DNA of 64,000 bases, from contig NC_088201.1 in the NCBI RefSeq assembly GCF_037126465.1, positions 129,890,665-129,954,664 on the forward strand, written 5' to 3'. A program made the position numbers and the translations under genes. Within the stretch, counting starts at the first letter, position 1. Every line of letters starts with the position of its first letter. The DNA comes from Ornithodoros turicata. Lineage: Eukaryota > Arthropoda > Arachnida > Ixodida > Argasidae. The notes under the pieces were generated by a model. It saw only the letters and a list, made by a program, of their open reading frames with translations. It did no database searches and was not told the origin of the DNA. Positions 54,906 through 63,923 of the stretch are shown here, piece by piece.

Positions 54906-56447
54906 TCTGTGCACGTTGTTTTGATGTAACCAGAACTTATTTTCTTTCCATGCAAAAGCATATGCATGGTTCTGTTGTCTATCCAGTGCTTTCAGTTGTA
55001 ACCTAGATTGCACATGACCTCTTGTGATTCTTTCATTCCTGTGTAGCGTACGATTGTCATAGTGCACTTTTACACATAGTTCCTTACTGTGTTGTTTGTA
55101 TTTTGACAGCCATGCAGAGTTCAGTAGTGTGTGCCTATTTATATGTTTAGTGTATGTACACCTGTGTTCATAGATACCTAGCATACATTTTCTATTTTGA
55201 ATCTTCAGCAGTTTGCTATTCTTTGATACGTATTAGGTGTATCCCTGTGGAAGCCCCAGCCATCATCCCATAATAAAGTTGTTGTTTGCTTCCCCTTGTA
55301 TATAGATTCCTAGCATGGATTTTCTATTTTGGATCATCAGCAGTTTGCCCTCTCTTTGATATGCATTTAGTGTATACCTGTCTACATAGATCCCTAGTAT
55401 GTAATTTTATATTTTGGATCCTGTGCTGAGTTCAATAGTTGTGTGCACAACTGCCAGTATGTACGTGCAGTTATGTGCAGGGCTAAGCACTTTGTGCAGC
55501 TTGAAAACCTACACCACGTGGCAAAATGTGCACACAATAGCAGAAGCAGAAAACATTGTCAATGCTTTGACATGCCTTTAATACAAAAATGCTGTTGTAA
55601 CCAAAGTAGTAGTCATGAACAGTGTGTATGCTCTGAACAAGGTTGTCATTGCTCGAAGCTGATATTATTGTGGCTGTTTTGCAAGATAAAGTATCACAGA
55701 CTTCTAAACTGAGCTAATGGACTTGTGCCTTCTAATTCCTCCATAGCATTCACTACGAATGCCAAAAACTGTTGGGAGACATAGCACCACACAGCATGCA
55801 AGTATCATATAATGTGACCCAAAAGTGCAAATATGTTCACTTCCGCCTTCTTGGTACGAGAGATATGTGGAAAGCTCCAGATGTGCATGGGAACAGCAAT
55901 AGTCCTGAGCCCTATCTATGTTTGCTGGAATTTGTACATTATCTTTTTGTGCTTATTCACTACATAGGCTGTCATACTGGTTATTGCACATTATTCTGTC
56001 GTGGGTGTTTATACTGGAGTTGGACGGACTACATAATACTGTTTATACTGTATTTATACTGTTTACAATGCCATGGCGAATTTACCTGTGATAAAAGAAA
56101 GCAAGCCCCCACCTGGTCTCCTGTGTCCTTTGTTGCACGCATGTCGCTAGTGTTAATTCACGTCTGTTCACAAATTGTTCATGAGCTTTTGCTCTTGGAT
56201 TTGCTATCAACAGCGATTGTGACATTCTGCGGCTCGGCATCGCGGTGGAAGGAACGCGCAGCGCGAGCGCCTGGCACGCCCCGTGCTATACGTAACGGTG
56301 ACGTACCACGTGACGTCCATGTGACGTCATTATGACGAAATTTGTAGTATGCCCCGCAACGTATGGATGGCGCTGACGGTCTTTATCATGGCCGCCCTTG
56401 AAGACGTGGTGGCCAATGCAAGCTTCGCTACCATTTATATGTACCTT
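54906..56447 (+). other. P2 3' non-coding region
   Basis: About 1.5 kb after the stop. Imperfect direct repeats (CCTAGCAT...TTTTCTATTTTG...CATCAGCAGTTTGC...TTTGATA) at about 55180-55250, 55310-55375 and a shorter one near 55390-55420. AATAAAG at about 55272 is a candidate polyadenylation signal. The terminal part has several GTGACGTC-type motifs (56295-56330) before the inverted end. Confidence 0.6.
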
Positions 56448-56536
56448 GTGTCACATCCCTACGCTGTGCCGATGAGAGCCAAGAAGCTCGAAACGGGCGT
56501 CCACAGCTGGGATTGTGGCACGCTCGATCAGTAAAC
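56448..56536 (+). mobile_element. Retrozyme-like array F, right part after P2
   Basis: Continues the interrupted unit: CATCCCTACGCTGTGCC, hammerhead, CTGGGATTGTGGCACGCTCG and AGTAAACATA into (TA)n at 56537, the same end as other arrays. Confidence 0.85.
56463..56507 (+). ncRNA. Hammerhead motif, array F unit 2
   Basis: GCTGTG/CACAGC perfect helix I, CCGATGA core (U4 to C), GAGC/GCTC perfect helix II around CAAGAA, GAAAC, CGGGCG (helix III no longer fully self-complementary), GTC. Confidence 0.65.
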
Positions 56537-56552
56537 ATATATATATATATAT

Positions 56553-58444
56553 GTATAGGAACGTTGATACTGTGGGCAATGGAGAAGAATGTGCTCGAAA
56601 ACTTCAACAACACCGCAGTGGCTGCAGTAGGGAGAGGCAACTTCTTTCAAGCGGTAGCGCTACTGTGCTGTGAAGGCCACGTCGAAGCGCATTCGATGAA
56701 CTATACGGTATCTTGACGAGAGGTATGTGCAGGCATGCGGAAAGCGAGCGCTGGGTCAACTCTGCTCAGCATGGCGGGGGGAATGTCAGCAGTCCGTTGG
56801 TGGGTAGCCAGAGAAGTCACGAAGCGTCGAAGTACGGTCCGACGGTCTCTCCTCAGCAGTGCGATACGCATCCGTCTCCGAGGCGAAAGAGCTGTTTCGG
56901 CAGCGCTGCCAGCCTGTTCATTACCTTCGACACCGCAATGGAGTGGAGCCCATTGGAGAACGAGCCTGTGCCCTGCTTCGGAGACAAGTTTGTAAGCATT
57001 AACACATCCATAAACAACGCTGCGAAGGAGCCTCGTATGCCAGAATTTTGAATTGCTTGCAGCGCAGATGTTCAGTCAGTGAAGACTACCCAATTCCGTG
57101 GGGTAAAGTGAACGATGTGCTGCAGAGAGAAAAGCACGGCGTAGAGTTCCGCAGCTGTGCGTGAGGTATGATGCCAAAGTCGACGTCCTTCAACTACACC
57201 TTCGAATGGGATGACGAATTCCGACGCGGACTTGCCATTTCGAGATGCGCCATCTGTGTATGCGGTGGCAGAGGTAGAGCAAGGTCCGCGTCTACGAGAG
57301 CATAAAAATGGGCTCGAAGGACTTGAGGGAGAACCTGATCTCTTCGGTCCTCGAGGTCACGAAGACGAGCGAAGATGGGTGGCACAGGCAGAGAGAAGGG
57401 GGCGTTCGGCGATGTGACGTTCTTAGGTGTGAAGCCAGTGAGAGCCTGGCGCGTCCTCTGCGCCACGCGGTGGAAATCACTTTCAGGACGGTATCGAATT
57501 TTCCTGAGGAGTGGGTGACGGGGAACGTGCGCACGCAAACGTAGCAAGTGTCGAGCCGTTTCTCGCTGTCAGAGGACCTCCACCGGGAGTTCACCAGCTT
57601 CAGCTGGACTTGCCGTGTTTGAGCCATTCTTGGAACTCCAAGGCAGCGACGAAGGCTTCGGGCGAACAGGATCCGAGGGGCATTTAACGATGTTGTAGAA
57701 ACATTGTGCAAGACTGGAAGGCTGTAAAGCACAGTCGCCCTCACTAAAGCCACGTGAACGGCTAGAAGGGAGCGTTGATCACACCCCCAGCCTGAGTAAG
57801 AAAGATGTTGAATTGCAAGGAGCCATGGCTTAATGTGGCAAGCCCAGCGCAGGTTCGAGTCCAGGACCACACCAAGGAAGCGATGGGAACGCACGGGCTC
57901 GAGTTTCTTTGCACCCACCCAAAGAGGGAAATTACTCATAGCCTTGTGAGTGAAAGGGAGCTTGACGCACTTTTTGAGCGAAAGGTCCACTCCAAGTTGC
58001 GTAAGGTAGAGATGAACATTATTTATGGCTTGTTGCAAAAGGTGCTGAATGGCTGGTAGTGACTTGCCTACTGTCGAAAGGGCTGTCATCGGCATACACG
58101 GAGAATGCTACCTTGCGAGGAACTATCGATTTTAGACCTGCCATTACGACATTAAAAAGTGTAGGACTGAGAATGCTTCCATGGGGTACGCCATGATGAA
58201 CAGAGTGCTTGGGGCTTTGGCCATGGGATGTGCGGACAGCGACAGTTCGGTCTGAAAGGAAATCGTGGAGCCAGCTGAAGATTCGACCAGATAGCCCAAA
58301 AAAACTGCAACCCGTGGAGCACACAGACGTGCGACACGGTATCATACGCTTAATGTCCAGGAAGACCGATACAACAATCGCCGATGAGCACGAGCATGTT
58401 GGACTGTAGAGACAAGGTCGAGAACTGGATCCATGGAGCTTCGG
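56553..58444 (-). pseudogene. I-type LINE (copy 2): RT and RNase H, degraded
   Basis: Same family as 41738-43749. Minus strand: FGLSGRIFSWLHDFLSDRTV and GVPHGSILSPTLFNVVMAGL then KVAFSVYADDSPF (58345-58050, with the YADD pair); NFPLWVGAKKLEPVRSHRFL, ATVLYSLPVLHNVS and RSLRRCLGVPR (58000-57590); then RNase H TDGASRNGKSASEFVIPF (about 57270), RTAAELYAVLFSLQHIVHF and WVVFTD followed by a stop where DSKSALQ is expected, then SALQAIQNSGIRG. The terminal frames reach the (TA)n at 56552. The 5' end is truncated at a Penelope family 2 tail at about 58445. Confidence 0.85.
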
Positions 58445-58750
58445 TAGTCACTGTCCGGTCTAGGATAGTGACCAAAGGCGAATGAGATCACCACCCGGAC
58501 TTGACCTTCTGAAATATTCCCGAATCTAACTTACTGACAAACGCCTGTGGCGTGCTGATTATGACGTCACGTACAAAACCTGTATAAGTACAGTGTAACC
58601 ACCTACGCATCTTTTGTCCTGACGAAGACAGTTCCTCTGTCGAAACGTCGACCCCTTGCCCATTTTGCTTTTTAACGTCTCCCTATATAATAAACTGGTG
58701 TTTGTAACTTCCGTAAAATCAGTTTGCGCGTCCTTTTTTTTTGCAACTTC
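58445..58750 (+). mobile_element. Penelope family 2, 3' end only
   Basis: Matches the 3' region of 40940-41250: AATGAGATCACCACCCGGAC, GCCTGTGGCGTGCT, GACGTCAC, CATCTTTTGTCCTGACGAAG and CTGGTGTTTGTAACTTCC. Only about 300 bp of untranslated sequence is left, with a hammerhead; followed by (TA)n. Confidence 0.85.
58616..58652 (+). ncRNA. Penelope family 2 hammerhead ribozyme, intact core
   Basis: GTC/GAC, CTGACGA, GACAG/CTGTC around TTCCT, GAAAC, GTC. Equivalent to 41099-41135; helix II differs by a compensated shortening. Confidence 0.8.
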
Positions 58751-58765
58751 TATATATATATATAT

Positions 58766-59037
58766 TGTGGGAAACCTTTCGGTTAATCCACCACCGGGAC
58801 CACGCCCGTTCATTCGACCCACGCAAAGAGCGCAGACACAAGTTCGAACAATCAACAAACGGTTTATTTCATACCTTCAGACGGCACAAGCCACGGCTTT
58901 CCCCCAAGAACAGCGAGTCACCTTCTCAGGTCCGCGAACACAGCTCCTCGGGAATCCGCCCCTAATCTACGCGCAAGCGACTCGTGCCATCTGTCTATCG
59001 CGACACCTGTCAACGACAGCACAATACAAATCCCACA
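58766..59037 (-). repeat. 3' LTR of element 3
   Basis: 272 bp. Minus-strand AATAAACCG at about 58855-58865 is the polyadenylation signal. Preceded in the element by the purine tract at 59038-59051. Confidence 0.85.
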
Positions 59038-59075
59038 CTTCCCCTCTCCCAAAACTGTACAATACGAGGAAATAG

Positions 59076-59588
59076 TTACATGTCTTCATTGTGGTCCAGC
59101 TCGATGAGGATATCGTCCTCTGCCGGATTGGGGGCCACCAGCTCTCTCTCAGTTTCCCGTAGTAACTCTGGGCGATGCCGACGTATGGTGGCCAGGGCGG
59201 CGACGACATCCGCGACCTCCGGCCGCGCTCGTTCGGTACGGGAACGATGGACCTCGCCTCGACGATGGGTGGCTCTGTGCAGTTCCGGCACCTGGCAGAC
59301 CGGACACAGGAGTCGTTGTTCGCCTGCAGAAGGGGGTTGAAGAGGGTCGGCGGGGTGTCTCTCTCGCAGGGTCAAGCCGCGGAACGGCAACGCAGTGGTA
59401 GTGGGGTCGGCATTCCTGAGTGGGCGGGGCAGGGATGACCACTTATTATGAGAAGCACACGATACAGGGTAGCCAAGGTGGACCACGGTCCACGCCGCCA
59501 CGGACCTCTTTCTCGGACCTGGGGACCGAGATAGTGCTTGATCAAATGTAGGAGGGGGCAGAGATCCTCGACGGGAAGTGCGACGCAC
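59076..59588 (-). CDS. Finger protein of LTR element 3, open frame of 170 residues
   Basis: The best-preserved copy. From MRRTSRRGSLPPP it runs through KRSVAAWTVVHLGYPVSCAS, KWSSLPRPLRNADPTTTALP, FRGLTLRERHPADPLQPPSA, EQRLLCPVCQVPELHRATHR, then ARPEVADVVAALATIRRHRP, and ends with the acidic ILIELDHNEDM. The C-x2-C-x5-H-x3-H pattern (CPVC...H...H) suggests a zinc-binding finger, unlike the C-x2-C-x4-H-x4-C knuckle of typical gag. The three copies in this window share WTVV, PFRGLTL, HPADP, LCPVCQVPE, HRP(D/E)L and a DD-hydrophobic-acidic end. It lies just before the polypurine tract. The likely role is RNA binding or packaging, or another accessory function; this is inferred only from position and the finger. 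An upstream extension in the same or a spliced frame is possible. Confidence 0.7.
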   Translation of the reverse strand: MRRTSRRGSLPPPTFDQALSRSPGPRKRSVAAWTVVHLGYPVSCASHNKWSSLPRPLRNADPTTTALPFRGLTLRERHPADPLQPPSAGEQRLLCPVCQVPELHRATHRRGEVHRSRTERARPEVADVVAALATIRRHRPELLRETERELVAPNPAEDDILIELDHNEDM

Positions 59589-61109
59589 ACTGGATGTCTT
59601 TGCATGCTGGAATTAAAACAGTAAGAAGGTAAAGCAGTAAGAGGGTAGCTCCACACTGCGAGCGCCTGGAAAGGTACTCCCCACATTACAAGTGGAAGAC
59701 CGCGCTACGGAAATCACACAAAAAGCACTACAACACGAGCTCCAGGTTCTGGTGACTGAAATTGTGACTGCTGCGTGCGCTGCGTGCGGAGACGCATACT
59801 GTAGCAACTGGAAGCAGGTCCGGTCGGATCCTGGCATAGCTGAGGCTGTGAGGGCCCTTCTGGGTCCCTGACTGCTGCGATCGCCTTCTGTGGGAATACA
59901 AAGCGATCAAATACTCTGGGAACGACAACACATTAGAAATACGGTTTTGCTCATCCGCGCCAGCTGAAAGCCAGTATTCAGTGTGTTCCTGCTGACCATG
60001 TAATGCGGTTCTAACGCTAGTTTGGCGACAGCGGAGGCTTTAGTCGAGCTATGCTACGAAAGGAACGTGATGATGAAATCATCCATGATTTTTATGTCAG
60101 CCTGATAGGCCGTGTGGGTGCTCGGAAGAACAACACATTAGAAGCATGGTTTGCTCATCCCAACCAGCTAAAAGCCGGCACTTAATAGAGTAGAAGCAAA
60201 AATTACTAGGAAGATATCGTGAAAGTACGATCTTCCCACGCTATCGGAGCTATCAAAGCGATATGCTCGGAGATACAAGCGTAAGGGGTGTGGCACTGGC
60301 GGGGATAGCTCGTGCAACACATCAGATATCACTGCAACCTACAGGATGCGCGTGATTATGGCATCAATGTTATTTCCCATATTGGTCTGATAGGCCTTCT
60401 GGTTACGAAGTCTGATAATGGCTTACAGAGCACGTCCTCCTGAAAGGAAGGCACCGAAATGCATGTCGCAACGGCGCGTGCAGCTATGCTTACGGCAGCG
60501 AAACCAACCTAGCATCAAAGGGCACCGTCATTAGCGTGCACAGCTTGGTTGCGCGTAGCTAACAACTCTGCCGTTGAGGAAGCATCGTGCTACGGCCCTG
60601 GAGGTACCGCAGCTAAGACGTCCTGCGGGGAAGGCACTGCAGACACCATAACCCCATCAATGTGACTACACGGGTTACCGAGTGTCAGGGTTCCGTCCGA
60701 CCGAAGCAAGCGGTCGGAGAGGCAATCTTCCTTGGGGGCAAATACCTACCTAGGCCTTTGCGTTTGCTGACTAGAAAGCGTACGTCGGCTACTGCGAAAC
60801 TCGTAACAAGAACGTAATGACAAGACGCAAAGTTACTGCGTGTCCCGCGCTGCCGGGCACACGGACGGGCCCCAGAACTAGGAGTACTGTACGTCCTTAC
60901 AGGCACGGGAGGAACTATGAGGCTATTGCGTACAAAAAATACCGGGGAATTCCGGCTATGCTGTCCTGACGACAAGCATGTCGGCCGCCCCTTCACCGGG
61001 ACAACAGCGCGTGGCTGTTTCTGACGTCCCTAGAATAGTAATAGTGAATAAAAAACGACAACGCATACCGGTCTCATGTTCCACGCCACAGGTCGAACGG
61101 TCCGTAACC

Positions 61110-61126
61110 AAAACGTTGGGCGCCAG
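61110..61126 (-). promoter_or_regulatory. Primer binding site of element 3, tRNA-Lys type
   Basis: Minus strand TGGCGCCCAACGTTTTG two bases after the LTR. The first 12 bases match the complement of the tRNA-Lys 3' end. Confidence 0.75.
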
Positions 61127-61127
61127 C

Positions 61128-61413
61128 TGTGGGAAACCTTACGGTTAACCCACCACCGGGACCACGCCCGTTCATCCGACCCGCGCAAGGAACGCAGACA
61201 CAGTTTCTAACAATCAACAAAGGGTTTATTTCATACCTTCTGACGGCACAAGCCACGGATTTCCCCCAAGAAGAGCGAGTCACCTTCTCAGGTCCGCGAA
61301 CACAGCTTTTATGATCAGCTCTTCGGGTATCCGCCCCCTAATCTACGCGCAAGCGACACGCGCCATCTGTGTATCGCGACACCTGTCGACGACAGCACAA
61401 AACAAATCCCACA
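61128..61413 (-). repeat. 5' LTR of element 3
   Basis: 286 bp, near identical to 58766-59037 apart from a 13-bp insertion-like difference near 61310 (TTTTATGATCAGC). Confidence 0.85.
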
Positions 61414-61721
61414 ATATATACAAAAAAATAGCCCAATCTCTGTGGCTGAACGTTTTGCATATGTTTACAATTCGATCGTGCACTCCTAGCCGAGTAGAGC
61501 TGTTTCGTCCTACTTGGGACTCGTGAGCTTGGCGCAGGGAAGTGACACGATCTTGGGTCGGCGCTAACAGTACGTCTCGGCGAGACGTCAATGTTCCACG
61601 GTGACGGCGCCACCGGTGGAGGCCGCAGTGCAAGCCAGCAAGTACATATACATAGGAAAAATAGCCAAAGCTCTGTGGCCGCACGTTTTCCATACGTTTA
61701 CAATTCGATCGTGCACTCCCA

Positions 61722-61766
61722 GCCGCATACAGCTGTTTCGTCCTACGTGGTACTCGTCAGCCCGGC
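61722..61766 (-). ncRNA. Hammerhead ribozyme, array G unit 2
   Basis: Minus strand: GCCGGG with TGCGGC helix I (partial), CTGACGA, GTAC/GGAC helix II (one mismatch), GAAAC, CAGCTG, GTA. Confidence 0.65.
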
Positions 61767-62419
61767 GCAGGGAAGCGACACGATCTTGGGTCGGCGCTAA
61801 CAGTGCGTCTCGGCGAGACGTCAATGTTCCACGGTGACGGCGCCACCGGTGGAGGCCGCAGTGCAAGCCAGCAAGTAGATATACAAAGGAAAAATAGCCA
61901 AAACGCTGTGGCTGCACGTTTTGCTTATGTTTACAATTCGATCGTGCACTCTGAGCCGAGTACAGCCGTTTCATACTACTTAGGACTCGTCAACCCGGCG
62001 CAGGGAAGTGACACAATGTTGGGTCGGTGCTGACAGTGCGTCTCGGCGAGACGTCAATGTTCCACGGTGACGACGCCACCGGTGGAGGCCGCAGTGCAAG
62101 CCAGCAAGTACATATACAAAGAAAAAATAGCAAAGCTCTATGGCTGTAGGTTTTGCTTATGTTTACAATTCGATCGAGCACTCCCAGCCATGTACAGCTG
62201 TTTGATCCTGCTTGGGACTCGACAGCCCGGCGCAGGGAAGTGACACGATGTTGGGTCGGCGCTAACAGTGCGTCTCAGTGAGACGTCAATGTTCCACGGT
62301 GACGGCGCATCCGATGGAGCCCGCAGTGCAAGCCGGCAAGTACATATACAAAGGAAAAATAGCCAAAACTCTGTGGCTGCACGTTTTGCTTATGTTTACA
62401 ATTCGATCGTGCACTCCCA

Positions 62420-62463
62420 GTCGAGTACAGCTGTTTCATCCTACTTGGGACTCGTCAGCCCTG
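62420..62463 (-). ncRNA. Hammerhead ribozyme, array G unit 5
   Basis: Minus strand: CTGACGA core, GTCC/GGAT helix II (one G-U), GAAAC, CAGCTG, GTA; helix I GGG/CTC only three pairs. Confidence 0.65.
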
Positions 62464-62650
62464 CGCAGGGAAGTGACACGATGTTGGGTCTGCGCTAACA
62501 GTGCGTCTCGGCGAGACGTCAATGTTCCACGGTTGCGGCGCCACCGGTGGACGCCGCAGTGCAAGCCACCAAGTACATATACAAAGGAAATATAGCCAAA
62601 GGTTTGTGTCTGCACGTTTTGCATATATTTACAATTCGATCGTGCAGCCA

Positions 62651-63192
62651 ATACGGATACAGGGAAAAAAGTGCACTCACTCTGTTGCAGACCCTTTCGG
62701 TGTCCTTTTTGTTATGTTCAAAGAAAGCTGGGTTAAATGCTACAGTTTTCTTGACTGTGTACTATCGTGTACACCGCATATTCCTACTTTGCCATGAAGC
62801 TACTTACAACCTGCTAACGCTGTCAGGGGACATTACATCTTTCTGGTGCGACATCAAATGACATGGAGTTCGCCTGATGCAGGCATCGGAACATATCTGA
62901 GACACCTCATGCTATAGCACTAAGAGGATGAAGAACTCTTGATGTGAAAGTTTCTTAATGTCACATCTGGAAATCTTGATGTGACACGAGAACGTTCTGA
63001 TGCTGTTGATGGGACATCAAGTATCATCAAGAAACATCAGAGTTTCCTGATTTTCATTTCAATAGACTGAGTCTATTGAAATGAAAATCAGGAGATAGAG
63101 ATTGGTAGGGTTTCAAATTGCCACGAGCATGTTACAATAGGCATAAAACCTTGCTGGGCCCACATAGTATCGTATGTGGGCCCAGCAAAGTT
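62651..63192. other. No gene; two long hairpins
   Basis: A perfect inverted repeat of 21 bp with a 3-base loop lies at 63046-63091 (CTGATTTTCATTTCAATAGA and complement). A second, imperfect, of about 26 bp is at 63140-63198 (GCTGGGCCCACATA and complement). Between 62880 and 63046 GATGTGA/CATCAAG motifs recur in both orientations. Confidence 0.7.
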
Positions 63193-63923
63193 TTATGCAA
63201 AGTCATTCATTACCCTCTTGAACGTGGCGGCGACGTTTTTTAGTCCAAAGAGCATAACCCTGCATGCAAACTGCACTGAATGAGTGACGAATGGTGTCGT
63301 TTCTTGGTTACCATCTGCCATGGGGATTTGCCAATAACCTCGCTTGTGGTGTACCAGGGTTATGAACTTGGCGCGGCCCACCATGAATATGAGCTCTTGT
63401 TGCTGCGCCATGGGGAAAGCGTCATCCACGGTGCCCGCATTTAAATGGCTGTAGTCTACGCACAGTCTGATCGTGCCATGCTTTCTTGTGACGCATATAC
63501 CGGGTGCGCGAAAGGACGGTTAACCGCATAGACCAAACCATATGCTCGAACAGCCCGTGTACTTGTTTTTGAACCTCTTCCGCAGCGCCTCCGGTACTCG
63601 ATAAGGGCACAGCTTCCTCGGTGTGCACCCTTCCTTGAGCACAATCTTGTGTTTCCTAACTCTCGCGACTCCCAGGGTCATTCGGAACAAGTTTGCGAAC
63701 GCCGCGAAGATGTCGTGGATTTGCTTCGCGCGTGCTTCGTCCAAATGCTTATGATTTCAAACCCGTGACCCCTGTTCCTCACGTGTTTCCACCCGTTGGT
63801 AAGCGTGAAATCGTCGCGCTGAGCCGACCTGAACTCTGTCTTCTCCACGGCGCGGGACTGTCGTTCCGTAGCTTCAGTTATCACACAGGTCGCTTCGTCC
63901 GCGTCCGTGACCTCAATTCCCAC
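63193..63923 (-). pseudogene. Ty3/Gypsy pol fragment (protease-RT boundary and RT), frameshifted
   Basis: Minus strand: FTLTNGWKHVRNRGHG then EARAKQIHDIFAAFANLFRM-like linker, HKIVLKEGCTPRKLCPYRVP and EALRKRFKNK, the region before Gypsy RT; after a frameshift QVHGLFEHMVWSM, and then VDDAFPMAQQQELIFMVGRA, KFITLVHHKRGYWQIPMADG, with FVTHSVQFACRVMLFGLKNV and AATFKRVMNDFA. The first catalytic Asp (LDL in other elements) reads LVHHKRG, so it is lost. The fragment stops left of 63193 at a hairpin, before the YxDD box. It continues beyond the right edge. Confidence 0.8.

Larger units (their letters stand above)
50706..56447 (+). mobile_element. P-type transposon, apparently complete (P2), 5742 bp
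   Basis: Left end CAAGGTACATATAAATGGTA; the right end is its inverted match over 25 bp ending GTACCTT. GTGTCACA is duplicated exactly on both sides (50698-50705 and 56448-56455), the 8-bp length expected for P elements. The uninterrupted sequence is visible in the neighbouring unit at about 50455-50466 (GTGTCACATCCC), so insertion can be proven within the window. The interior encodes a five-exon transposase with no stop or frameshift. Identical TIRs, exact duplication and an open coding region suggest a recent insertion. Confidence 0.92.
58766..61413 (-). mobile_element. LTR retrotransposon (element 3), pol-less, 2.65 kb
   Basis: Direct repeats 58766-59037 and 61128-61413 start TGTGGGAAACCTT and end AAATCCCACA. 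The insertion sits in a TA run, so an ATAT duplication is likely but not provable. On the minus strand the right repeat is the 5' LTR, followed by GC and TGGCGCCCAACGTTTTGG, a tRNA-Lys-like primer site; GGGAGAGGGGAAG, a polypurine tract, precedes the other repeat. The only conserved frame is the finger protein at 59076-59588. With elements 1 and 2 it defines one group of non-autonomous LTR elements. Confidence 0.9.
61414..62650 (-). mobile_element. Retrozyme-like array G, 220-235-bp units, minus orientation
   Basis: Five to six units: AATGTTCCACGGTGACGGCG recurs at 61589, 61822, 62056, 62288 and (with TTGCGG) 62520. Sequence is closely related to arrays C and D in inverted orientation: GCACGTTTTGC-ATATGTTTACAATTCGATCG, hammerhead, GTGACACGAT-TTGGGTCGGCGC, then GCAGTGCAAGCCAGCAAGTA. 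Hammerheads at 61489-61533, 61722-61766, 61954-61998, 62187-62231 and 62420-62463 have cores CTCACGA, CTGACGA, TTGACGA, CTGTCGA and CTGACGA. The left end abuts the LTR element in TA-rich sequence. Confidence 0.85.
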
